A stretch of 64,000 nucleotides of DNA. Source: Orbilia blumenaviensis (taxonomy: Eukaryota > Ascomycota > Orbiliomycetes > Orbiliales > Orbiliaceae). Each line of letters opens with the position of its first letter. Within the stretch, counting starts at the first letter, position 1. Location of the stretch: assembly GCA_036872755.1 (NCBI GenBank), contig JAVHNS010000018.1, positions 248,001 to 312,000 of the forward strand, written 5' to 3'. A model generated the notes under the pieces. The model searched no databases, was not told the DNA's origin, and saw only the letters and a list, made by a program, of their open reading frames with translations. Position numbers and translations under genes: made by a program. Shown here piece by piece: positions 1 through 11,284 of this stretch.

Positions 1-462
1 CTGATGTTGTGTGCTGGTCCCTAGAAACGTGAACCCTTTGATTCCTGAAGTAGGTGGATGTTGAAGAGGTGTTTGTGAGTATTGTGGGCCCAGGGGAATA
101 CCAAAAAGCCTACCCCGCACTTAACAAACAAAATTGAGTGGAGAACTATAAACAGGGAACTCAAGTGCTGAGGGCTGAGAAATAGGTTGGGCTAAATCTA
201 TAAGCCTCGCGAGCTCGAAATAACGAGTACATGGCCTGAGCGCCTGCATATCGATGCATATCGCAATCGTGATCCATATTGTAGGTGTGCCGGGCCCACT
301 TTGAAGAATCTAACTATCTATATTGCAATGCTATCCTCGGACAGAGACGGGTAGGAAGGTCGTATAAAATCTGCAGATATGTGGCGTAAATGCGGGTTTT
401 TAACTCATGGCCAACGCGCGGGCCGCCGAGTTTATATTGGGGGAGAAGAAAGTACCGTAGGG

Positions 463-530
463 TAAAAGGGTTCATTTTCCGGGCCGTGTATCAAACGCAA
501 CTCGGTCTTAAATCAGTCTTCACGGTAATA
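463..530 (+). repeat. Degenerate local repeat, copy 1 (copy 2 at 1559-1625)
   Basis: Both copies begin with AAAAGGGT, then a C/T-rich word followed by CCGGCCGT or CCGGGCCGTG, then AAACGCAA, TCAGT or TCGGT, and TTAAAT, in the same order and spacing. By eye about 70% of positions match over some 60 bases. The copies are in direct orientation about 1.1 kb apart. They may be remnants of one duplicated element. Confidence 0.45.
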
Positions 531-1353
531 AAGTCATTTTAAAGGGGCTTTAAAGAGTCTTCGAGGCACAAGAGGGTCCCTACAAACGCACTAAACTCTC
601 TATAGTGTATATGCAGTGTTTGTCAATCTATCCTCGGGAGGATAATTCCTGTATAATGGGCGGCTCGGTTAAAATTTGCGTTTTTGCACAAAATCCCTCC
701 ACGGGCCTGGCCAGGTAATAGCGGCGGTGTTGCACAAGGAGGAGAACTAAGATTTAATGTTCGCGGTTTAAAGATAACTGTCTCTATGCTATGCAATTAT
801 TTGAGTTTTAGGAACTGCACCGTTAGGGTTGGTAAGCTCTAATAGGGAGATACTGGAGCTGATTTATTTAAAACACTATTATATGGCCACATCAAACGTC
901 AACGTCGTGTAGGCGATATGCCTTAACTATCAAGGGTGACTAGTGAGCTTCTATATCATGAGTGTGTAAATCTTCTAGCCAGCAGTGCATGCATACTTGC
1001 CGTCTATAAGAGTGAATGGCAGACTCGGTAGAATCTTTCCATGGGCGGGTGCCCCGTACGTTGAAATATAGCGGCAGATTCGAATTTTCATTAGTTTATC
1101 GATTGTATTAATAAATTCTTAAGATGTATTGGCCTGATATCTAGTGCGTGACATAGAGACTAGAATTAACAGGCTAGTTTAACGATTAGTCAATCGACCT
1201 TTATGCCTGTGTCCAAATACTGAAGAATTGATATCGGGCTTCGATTGGTTAGATTAGTGATGGGTCCCGAGAGATGCCAAAATAATTGCGATATAAATAC
1301 GGGGCAAGTAGATGGTTCACATGCATCAACCCAGTTTCATGTTGATTTGATAT

Positions 1354-1490
1354 CGTACGGGGTTTTGGCTGGTTTCTCTAGACGGTTTATAGAAAAGGGG
1401 GAGCTTAAAACAGTACACATAACGATTTGAAAGAAAATAGGATGGCTTGTTTTCTTTTTGAAATCTTTTAATATTTGAAAGCGGTCGTAG
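1354..1490 (+). repeat. Dispersed repeat, copy 1 (copy 2 at 21482-21615)
   Basis: The segment starts CGTACGGGG, continues TTTGGCTGGTTTCTC and GACGGTTTATAG, and ends in a TCTTTTAATATT word followed by GAAAGCGGTC. The same words occur in the same order at 21482-21615, with roughly 75% matching positions by eye. A 61-codon open frame crosses this copy but is not preserved in the other one, so the repeat is probably not coding as it stands. Confidence 0.6.
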
Positions 1491-2438
1491 AAAGGTACCT
1501 CAAGCCCCTACCGTAGTCAACTACATAGATAGGTACCTACCTAGGTTTCCGTGGCGGAAAAGGGTACGTTTTTCCGGCCGTTTTTAAACGCAAGTCAGTT
1601 TTAAATTGGCCCTCGTAGTGGTACAGGCATATGAAAGAGACCATTATGGTCCTGAAAGGGAACAATATTGTCCCTATATTAGGCGTTTTGAGTGCAGGAG
1701 CGTTAGCCTGAACGGTGAGGCTAGTACCGGCTTTTGAAGCTTTGCACTGGTACTGGAACTCAGGTGGATAAAATGGAATAATATTGTACTCAAAAGCTAG
1801 CAGCGTTAGTTCTCGGCCCTAGATGACATAGTTTAGAAGCTGCGTAGGTAAATAAGCGACGGAATTATAAGTACAAGTAAAAGTACTGTGACGCTAGCTC
1901 TCGAGCAGGTAACATGGATAATTTTTTGAAGGTCATACTAAAGCTTTTGAGAGATGCTTGATGGTCGATGAAGACTGCGGCAAGTAATGCGGTGGGAGGA
2001 ATGAGTACAAGACTAGGAGGAATGATGGATTGGCCTGCAAAATGATGGCGGCGGTGAATATGATCAAAGTGTTGAAAAGCGACGGCCCCATTTACCGTGA
2101 GAATTGTAACGCTTATCCAGCACTATCCTCCACCACCTTCCCCATCCAATCTCTCTACAGAACTACTATTATATATAATACAGTAAGTTTTCTCATCTCC
2201 TTATTTCATTAAACTGGAATCGTTGGATTGGATAATTATTATTACGATCAATTGTTCTTCCTGTTGCCTCCACATGGGCAGCACGAGGTCGAGAGATTTC
2301 CTTTGCTCGGATTGAGGGCGATGGTCTCACCCATAACCTCCCCATGACCCGAAATTCCCCACTGATCCAGAAGTGCATCTATCGCACGCCTTACTATAGC
2401 ATTATTATGATTGCTGCTAATGGTTAGCATAATAGTTA

Positions 2439-5400
2439 ATGATGAGCGGACATGAGAAGTTCCACTCTGGCCGCCCACGAACACCGATCTCCTCTGCTCC
2501 AGCTAAGGAAGTCAAACCTCCTAAACACCGAGAACGAAATAGATTGAGGAAACATATCACCAAAAGGTCGGTGGACCGTATTACACTATCGTCATCGTCA
2601 TCCGATGGGAAGGATGTGACGCCGACGCGCAATTCCACAAAGTTCGGCGATCCGGATATTACCCCAAGGCCTCTCAACTTTTCAAAGGCACTGCCATCGA
2701 AACCACTCGCTGGTAGAGAAAGTGTTGATCTTCAGCTTCGAGAGACAATGCAGTCTCGCTGGTCAACCTCAACTTCCGATGTTACAAGTGGCGTCTCTAG
2801 AAAGGAATCTAAACGAAAGATCTTCGGCATCACAGTCCCGTTTAAACGAAGAGTTAAGAGCGAACAGATACCTGCTAGACTCAAAATTAGCTCTGGGTTC
2901 TTTGGAGGGAGATTTGCAGGAAGCAAACTAAGCCTCAGTCTGACGAGTCCGAAGTACAATCATACTACCGATCGACAATGGCAAAGTTCTAGAGCATCCT
3001 CTTCGATGACTGCTCGGGGAGAACCTGGGGCACTTTCGGATGAGGATACACCAACAGAGCATCGCCGCTTCGAGGTTAACTTTGATGAAACGCCACGGTT
3101 CCGTATTCCACAAAGACGTCACACACTCACGGGGAACCTTCTTGGGATGTCAAGCCTATCTTCTAGTAGTGAATTGGAAAAGAGTCCTTCCCGTCACTCG
3201 TCTACGTCATTAAATTCTTCCGCTCATCCCGATAATAGAGCATTTGTCCAGAATTTTCTTTCATTGTTTCCAAAACCGCCTCGAAGAGATAGCGCAGATG
3301 TTATGCAGATGGCTCCTCGAAATAACACGATACCATTGCTATATGGAGGTGATGGATGCCTGCCGGGACAACAAACTCGAGGGTTCAGCAATCCGCTTCC
3401 CGTAAACTTAAGGGCTTCCTACCTTCAACTGCCTAACCAATGGCAAGCGGGAGTCTCTACAGACCCTATTTCGTTTGACTTACCCAATCATTCCCAGTTC
3501 GGCCATGATGTCAAGAGCTCAGTATCAGGCTTGGATTCATATACAACACCGATCAAGAGAAATTCTACGATCATCCCAGCCTCAGAGCCGAGATCTATTT
3601 TATACACCTCGGCCCATCGAAAACCTGTACTTACTCACCTGGATCTTCAAGTCACTGCAGATATTGACGCCATCGAGGTCGCTGAGGTGAGGGAGATATG
3701 GGTCGCCGTAGAGCTGAATGGAAGCCTGGCCAACAACAGAGACACCGCACACGCAAAGGTTAATGGCCTAGATGTCTTATTTCTGCTCGATTTATCGTAA
3801 GTACTTACACCGGACTAAGGTCGTATCCCTCCTACAACGAAACTAATGGTTCATTAGCCAAAACATGTCGGACCAAGCAATTCTAACAATGAAATCTACT
3901 GTCGGTTACATTCTCGAGAACATCTCTGGCACTAGATCGGACTCATTCGGTATGGCGGCTTTCACTAGCACCTCTGCCTGCGAAGTTCTTATGCCAATAG
4001 TTCCATGCACTCACCAAGCAAAGCATCGCGCCTTTTCACTCCTGGATAAGGCTAAAACCACCAATGACCCCTTCCTCCTTGAAAATCCAATCTCAAACGT
4101 TGTTCGCGCCGCTTGTTCAATGTTCATGCCCGGGTTCCAGGGTAAAAATAAAAACCTGATAATCCTTAGTTCTGCTGTCCCCGCAAACCAAAACAGTATG
4201 GCAGACATTGGCGGCTTTGAGGACGTTCGAATCCATGTCATTGGAGTTGGGTGCGTCTATTGGCCTATCAGCGAGATAATTTACGCAGATGCCAGGGATG
4301 GCGGTGGAGGCTTCTGTTTCCCAACTGCGATGATGGATGTCACAACGCTAGAAGACGACCACTCTACAAAACTCCAATCAATCACTCGTCGTTTTGTCCG
4401 AGCCTTACGCAGTTCTGAGAGCATCGGAATGATGCGAGATGTTAATATTTCCCTTTCACCCACCAAAAACACGGAAATAAAGGCTATCATTGGAAGAACT
4501 TCACTTGCGACCTTTCGACCCGGCGAACGTGCTACAGTCATGGTTCGCATGGACGTCAAATCAGTATATCAAAAGCATCATTCGGTCAGTGAGGATGGTC
4601 TTGAGGCTCTGGAAGAAGGATTATATGCAGCTTTGGGTATGGAAAAGATGAAATTACTCCAGGTTGATGTCGCCTACAAGCATAGTCTGTTCCCCGCCGG
4701 AACCACACTTACTACCACCGCGGTCGCAGAGGCAACAATTATTACTAAAGACTCGTTGTGGAATCCAACGTACGCCGGTTCTCGTGTTTCATCGATCTAC
4801 GAATACGATAATTGCAGGATCTATACTTCGTCTAAATTGCTTGGAAATATATCTCCGACGCCTCGTCAAAACTTCGTCCGGAAGGCGCTTATACAAAAGA
4901 TCGTTAGCGAGCATAAGAACCCGAAAGATGCGTTGATAGCTATTGAGAACATCGCAAGAACGACTGAAGAGAAGGATTTTGATTATTGTAATGTTGTTAG
5001 GGAGCTGAGGTATCAAATCAGGATTTGGAATGGGAGAAGAAGAGGGAGAGTTTTAGGGTTTGGAAGTGGAGTTAGTGATATCACCTTTCAGGGGGTACAA
5101 GGATTGAGGATTCCGTCAACTGAGAGAACGGAGGAAGAGCAAGTGAAGACTTTAGCTCGACCGTTTAGTTTTGAAGTTAATGGTGAGAGTTTACTTGAAC
5201 GCAAGCCAGCTCAAGAGGAGGGAGATGATGGGAGAGAGGAGGAGATCCAACGAGAGCAAGACGAAGGGCCACCAACGCCTGGGTTAACTAACGACAGTCA
5301 TAGTGTTGAAGAAGAGGCTGAAGGAGCTGAATACCCTACTGAAGATGATGAGAGGAGTATTACGAGAAGATTTGAAGGTGAAAGCGGCGTCGACAGTAGC

Positions 5401-5811
5401 CCTATGACTGTGGTTGCCCTCGATCGCGATCAACAACGAGCAGACGACTCAGCCACAAGGTTATGGAAAAGGATTGAAAGAGCTGGCGAAGTCGGGAGTA
5501 TTGGGCGAAGTAGTGTAGGGACAATGGGAACTCGTAATACGAACGATGTTTTGCAAGAAATTGAAGGGTTGGGTTTGAAGGACACTGATACAGATAGCGA
5601 CGTTGGGGGAAAAGAGGAAGAGCAACCTAAGAAAGAAAGCCAAAAGGAGAAAAAGAAAAATAGGAAGAAGAGAAAGAAGAACAGGGGGAAGAGTAACAGG
5701 TCTTCGGTTACTACTAGTGAGCCTAAAGGTGGGGGTGGCACAGGGATTGTTAGTCCTGCTGGTACGTTAAGAGATGTTAGGGAGACCGAATTTCCGCCTT
5801 TTATGATATGA
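2439..5811 (+). CDS. VWA-domain protein with disordered flanks, 1103 aa, one intron
   Basis: Two exons, 2439-3796 and 3858-5811. The 61-nt intron 3797-3857 has donor GTAAGT, an ACTAAT branch site and acceptor TTAG. Joining them rebuilds the first strand and metal-site loop of a von Willebrand factor A fold, with DLSQNMS at residues 451-457. This is a MIDAS-type D-x-S-x-x motif in which Asn replaces the second Ser. The VWA-like region covers about residues 440-640. Residues 1-440 are Ser/Arg-rich and look disordered. After the VWA region comes a helical part, then an acidic Glu-rich stretch and a Lys/Arg-rich patch near 1070-1085 that could bind nucleic acid or act as a nuclear signal. No signal peptide is seen, so a cytoplasmic or nuclear adaptor role is likely. 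Family and domain are fairly sure; the biological role is unknown. An earlier non-coding or short coding exon cannot be excluded. Confidence 0.85.
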
Positions 5812-6815
5812 AGATATTAGTTAGTCTCAGTCTAAAAATATCGAGACTGGGAAACAGGCTGGGTTCATAGTATTTGGGTGGAACACGCATTCTTTTCCTT
5901 TATATACATACACGCGGTTTCAAGGCCGGGAACTACCTAGGGAGTGGATGGTAGACATTAGTTATTGTGTTGATGAGCGTTACGTTTATAACTACGCACT
6001 TTAGGGGCGCGCCTTTATCGCGCTAGGTCGGTTATACGGGATAATTACTAGAGGGTGTAAAAAATCAAATTGCGGAGTTCCTGCTAATCATAGAACTTGC
6101 ATGGCGGACTATTAGTTGGGACTTTTTAGAGGCCCATATACATTTTAATAAAGGGGATATTGCGGGAGAACGGGCCAATGAAAATAATATCAATATATTG
6201 AAATCCGATAAGTTTTGCGGTTTGTCAAGAATATTTAGGCTGGGAACATAACCATATGGTTGGTTGGGAAATTAGAAAGACGCAGTATATAATTAATAAG
6301 ATGAATACAAGGACAGGAAATGAATTCGACTTCTTGTGTCTAGTCCGGCGGAGATTTGATCTATCAATACAAACCAATAGTTGACCTTGGAAAACTTACA
6401 AGAATATAAACTATGCGATTATACAGGCTGTTCAGAAGATCAGGAACAAAAGGAAGAAGATGTGTTAAAAGGGGGTCGAAGAATCCCAAGCTAATGCGAG
6501 TACACTATTCCATTTACATCCTTTATCTGACTCTAACAACTGTAAGAAGCGTTAGTATTTGTAAAAAAGGCGTCCTTGGGCTGCAAAAATAACAGGCCAA
6601 TATTCTGCACCCGGCTCTAAGCCTCGGAAGCTCATTAATAATGCCTGGATGAAACCATGACGCGCCGCTGTTGATACTAAATCGGTTTATAAGAGTGGTA
6701 GTGGGTTAATTATATGTCTATATGAGAGATACCACACAGAGCCTCCGTAGGTATGTAATCTATCCAAACAAATTCAATACTTTTACAGGAAACGTTGAGT
6801 TTGAGACCGAGCCCC
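5812..6815. other. Intergenic gap between convergent genes
   Basis: About 1 kb of AT-rich sequence lies between the 3' ends of the VWA gene and the subtilase gene. No conserved frame, RNA gene or recognisable repeat was seen. Confidence 0.5.
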
Positions 6816-9581
6816 CTAAGGTGCTGGTGGATTCGTATAAGAGGGCCCTACCCTTGGATGGGGGTGGGCAGGATTAGGGTCATATATTTTCGACTTTGCG
6901 GACTTTATAAGTTTCTTCGCTTCTGCGTCTATTTCTGCCGCCTGCGTCCGATCAGGTTCGGGCCAAAGGTCAAACGGCATCCCAGTCCAAATAAGCGGCA
7001 TTTCTTTAATATCCACCATTTGTCCTTTAGAGTTGTGGGCTTTTCTCGCATATGCGTCTCTCTTGATCTCTAGGATTGCGTTGTCGACTGTCTGTTGTAG
7101 TGGAGTCCTCGCAAACAGAGCAACGTCCTTTTCTGTCCTCAGTTTATGAGATATACGCATGGCTAACACCCCAGAAACCATCGCCGTCGCTATCAAAACC
7201 AGAAAAAAATGTGAATTAGTACCCTAAGATCAATCTCTTCGATTCTTGGCCTTTCCGCGGAATATAATACGCTCCGACGGACCTATTCAAAATTTCTAAA
7301 TTATAAAGTAACTCACAACAATACTAGATGCAATACATCGATATGTCGATTAAAAAAACAGAAATTGAATGTTTAAACGTTTACGTACCTATCGATGTTC
7401 CACCGTCGTCAATTATGTAATACATGTCGTCGCGTAGATCTCTTTGAGGGATTCTCGGGTCGGGAAAGGTGATCTCTATGGCACGATCCGCGGGGGCCCA
7501 GACCATGTTCACAAAAGACGTATTAAACTGTCTTAGATTGTGTCCCCGGTGGCCAGTTGCGGATCCAACAACCAAAAATCTTGTCAAGTCCTTCCGAGCC
7601 CCTAAAGCTTGTGGATAATTTGATATTCGGGTGCCCTAACAATAAATGTATATATGTCAAATTTACTCATATGAATTAGCACCTATGAATCGGCGGGTAG
7701 AGAAAGTGCGAACCGCAATGGCCTCTCGGCTTTCCACAACAAGCTTCGAATACGTATATATATGTTGTAATGATATTTACGCAGAGCCAGATCTGAAGAT
7801 GTTCAAATGGCCATATGGTCATAAAGGGGGTTGAACGGGTCGATGTTTCGCATATGTTCAAGCTTGGAGAGAGACTTACCGGTGATAGGTTCCCACCAGA
7901 ACTAACAAATATGACATTCCTCAACTTTTGGAACTCGAGCATCAGGTCCTCTACCTGGCGGTCAAATATATCAAGCAATTCAGCAAAGTAGGAACCCGGT
8001 TTGCCCACAGCGTGACCAATACTGATACCCAACGAACAACTTATGATACAGGGCAAGTGTGAGTTATGCTTTTTGATATGATCGTAGATCTTTAGCATAG
8101 CATCCAACATTGCCACACGTGAACTACTACCGTAACCATCTAAGGTGGGGACGACAACCATTCCAACGCTTTGAGCGATCCCAGACAGTCTGCCCTTGAT
8201 CTTAGCCCCCATAATAGTCCCGTGGAAACCCACTTCAGGATCGTCCGACCACTTCTCTATCGGAAAGTCGCTTGTCTCAATCCATTCCAGCCCCTCTGGG
8301 TCAAGATCCTGGAAATCCTATTTCGGAATCAACTTCAGGTCTAATGATGAGCAATGGACAAGCCATTAAACCCCAAGCCTTGAAGCTTTGGGACTTACAG
8401 GATGAAAAGGATTCAATCCACTATCCATCAGATACACCACTACTCCCTCTCCTGGATTTTTGTACTGGTAAAATGAATCTTGGAGAACCGTGCCAAGAGT
8501 TGGTTCATACTTAAAAGGTATTGGGAGTGGCCAAGAGATGAGTGGTAGTTCGCCCATTGCATTCCGACGAACCACGATTTCCCCTGAATTTCCATTTTCC
8601 GTGCTGGATGTAGTATATTGCACTGGTGTCGTGAATGGCTTCCACCACCCCGGTTCCGCTCTTCCTACTGGCATTTGCCTTTGTGACCAATCAGGAGCCT
8701 TCCCCTTGAAAACGGAGTGGTCTTGTGTACCACATATCTCAAACTATTTAGCCATAAGTGTATTAATTAATACGCCGCGATGTATAGGTTAACAACTACT
8801 CGATTACTAGAGTGCATCTATGTATAAAGCCGGTCTGGGCGCGAGAAGCCTGCAATACCAAACAACCTGTGTGTTGTGAGACTTTAAAAATAAAAGGGTG
8901 TACACTAACAGCCCTGGGTAAATGAGCTTATATAAAATTTATTTTGAAGGAGATAGGGTTGGGAATACACCGGGATGTTAAATGCATATTTCATAGAAAT
9001 AGTAATTAGGTTAAAAGTAAGTTCCTTACCGGGTTGTCTCGGTTGCGCATAAGCTCATCTGTTCCGGGCAATGCAAAAAAACCTTTAATCCTCATTTTAA
9101 TAATCCAGAGAGCAATTCTCAAGTTTGTCTCAGCCTCCACAAATTCCTGCTTCAGCCATTCAGGTCCGCTGTTGTGGTAGTTCCTATTATATACTGCCCT
9201 ATCATAATCCAACCGGATATTGATGGCATAAGCCCATACTCCGAGATGTCTGCTTTGCATCCTGAATGTCGCTTTACTGCGCGGTGGTACTGTCGGTAAG
9301 TCGGACAACTCTCCCGCTAGGAAAGCTTGATCTAGCCGATCAAAGATCTCCCACGATTTTCGAAACTGTGGTTTCACAAAACACTTCAAGGTGGTAATTT
9401 GGCCGGTCCATGATCCCACTTTAGGCCGTGGATTATACTTGTAGTTTGGGTCTTGTGGGTGGTTAAAAGTGTTAGGGTCAAAGTACATGGCTGTGACTGA
9501 TGCATATTGAAAATTCCAGTACGCCCAAAGAAGAAAGGATAAAAACCGTCCTATTTTCTTCGTTGAACTAAGATTCTTCAT
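6816..9581 (-). CDS. Subtilisin-like serine protease (peptidase S8), five exons, 651 aa
   Basis: Exons on the minus strand: 9581-9030, 8743-8399, 8317-7880, 7635-7389 and 7189-6816. Junction phases agree throughout and total 1956 nt including the stop. The first ~25 residues form a hydrophobic signal peptide or anchor, so secretion is likely. A ~185-residue N-terminal region of no recognised family follows. The S8 domain then shows every key element: catalytic Asp in VVVYLMDSG, the HPDF word after it (made only if the acceptor before 8317 is used), catalytic His in FHGT, oxyanion Asn in SSGGN, and catalytic Ser in GGTSIATA, which forms across the 7389/7189 splice. The second His of the common HGTH and the Pro of GTSMATP are absent. 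S8 proteases degrade proteins and in fungi serve nutrition, host attack or, as NLR-linked modules, cell death. The intact triad argues for an active enzyme. Start and all sites are well supported; the exact substrate is unknown. Confidence 0.85.
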
Positions 9582-9751
9582 TTTCGTTCTATCTCAACCG
9601 CGCCACGAAGACCGAGAAGGGTAGATAGGTTCCAAATCAATATTACTAGGGCGGAAATGCGTGACCTATATATATGTAGTTACTAGGTATTGACCTGTGA
9701 ATCGGCGTATCCCCCCATGTCAGTCCTGCGAAAGCCTGCGTTGCCACACTG

Positions 9752-9952
9752 CTAAAGAACCCTGGTTTCACAAACTCTAATCCAGCCAATACTTTGAAAG
9801 TTAATCTTTAGACCGCAGCCAGCTCCGGGGTTAACGTTGAAACGCCGATAGCAATGATTTGTTGGATTAGAAGCTCCACACCAGGGGAACATCGGGGCAC
9901 AAGACAACACCGCGAGTTGGAAGGCCAGGATACGATTAAGATAGCATTCCAT
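9752..9952 (-). CDS. Candidate small secreted cysteine-rich protein, 66 aa
   Basis: From the ATG at 9952 the frame encodes a hydrophobic N-terminus of about 20-24 residues that fits a signal peptide. A short mature part follows with four cysteines (in FPWCG, NHCYRR, GCGLK and RVCET). No family is recognised. It sits just upstream of the subtilase on the same strand. It could also be the first exon of a longer gene or a chance frame, since a 66-codon open frame is not rare in this sequence. It is listed because size, signal peptide and even cysteine number match fungal effector-like proteins. Confidence 0.3.
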   Translation of the reverse strand: MECYLNRILAFQLAVLSCAPMFPWCGASNPTNHCYRRFNVNPGAGCGLKINFQSIGWIRVCETRVL

Positions 9953-11284
9953 TATCGGATAGGTGGACACATTTTACATAAACGACAGTTGCATTAATCC
10001 AAAAAAAAACATGCGCATGATAGCTATTATGACATCAATGGGCTTTTTGCAAATTTCAATGTCACCCAATAAGTGTATAGCTGTATACTACCAATATATT
10101 GCAAATGGCCTGTCAGAGCTTTTGGGGCTTAAACATTCTACAGGTAGGGCTGCTCTGATGACTCCGCGCATATCAAAAATTGCAATCGAACCATGCTATG
10201 AGTTTCAAGTTCATGTTTTGTTTTGTAACAGCCTGAAATCAAACCAACAGTATATTTTTGCAAAGATTGATAGCCTGTAATCCTCGGTTTCTGAGCTCCA
10301 TCAAGATTTATATGCATATGGTATCTAGCTATTGAAACTTAACGTCTCCTAAGTATGCCGGGCAAAAAGGAAAACAGAATATGCGTAATTTTGCCTCGAG
10401 TGGATTGTACGAGCGCAGCTGGTTACCAACTAGAACAAAATATTGTTAGCTAAATGCCTTTGTTCGTGTCTGTGTGGCAAGGGATCCGAAAGGCAGCAAT
10501 CGCTGACTAAGAGCCGGAGCTAGGTGCAAATTAAAGAGGAAGAATTCCTCTACAAACGGAGGAGAAAGAACTCCTCTTATGTGGCAATCAACCCAAACTA
10601 CTTGCCGGCGTTGTTGATTCGCGAGCTTAACGACCGGCTTACCCAGCCTAACGAAACCTTACCAATCCACCCAACTAAAACAAGAAAAGATAGTTACCTA
10701 GTTCTAAAATATCTCAGTCTATAAAATTGCCGCAGCCACAGGGACTTCTACTACTATTGCAATTGATATTTTCGTCTAGCTTGCGGTAATTTGGTAGTAA
10801 AACGAGAAACACACAAGAAGTTCCATCCCAACAGTGTCTTCCGCAACAGAATGATAGTATTTTTCCTAAATGGCACAAAAATATCTCTTTTAGTAAACAA
10901 TTCTCAGCCGCCGCACTTTTTTTTGGTGAGTACAAGTGCCATAATAACCGTATTGAAACACCTACGCTAGTATTCGTCTAGTCCACAAGAGAAATTTGGC
11001 GCGAAGCTACCAAGTATCATTTCGGTGTAAAGGCGCTTTCATAACGCAGGGGAACTTTACGTAGTTTTAAACCTCGTGTGATTAGTCGGCCAATATTAAT
11101 ACATATTTAGCTCTATGTTGGCGTCAACTTATAGCCGACTATTGTATGGTTCAACTGATATAAATGGTAGTCAATATAAAAGGGGAAAATTTTGATAAAA
11201 AGGCAGAGGAACCAATAATAACGAGACAGAGAATGATCGCTTTGCATATTTGGCATGGTGACTATAGTACTAGCTTCAGCCTTC
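9953..11284. other. Intergenic gap, no supported gene
   Basis: About 1.3 kb between the small secreted candidate and the 3' end of the trypsin-like protease gene. Short open frames here begin at non-ATG codons and show no family resemblance. No RNA gene was seen. Confidence 0.5.

Larger units (their letters stand above)
1..2438. other. Gene-poor left flank with degenerate repeats
   Basis: No open frame here looks like a protein gene. The stretch is AT-rich and contains two pieces that recur: 463-530 resembles 1559-1625 inside this same flank, and 1354-1490 resembles 21482-21615 far away (both described separately). This is what decayed transposon sequence looks like, although no transposase or reverse transcriptase can be read. 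The last few hundred bases must hold the promoter of the VWA-domain gene. Confidence 0.6.

Noticed and set aside
10714..10935. Cysteine-rich 73-codon minus-strand frame
   Set aside because: It begins at a non-ATG codon, lacks a signal peptide and has no upstream exon in phase.
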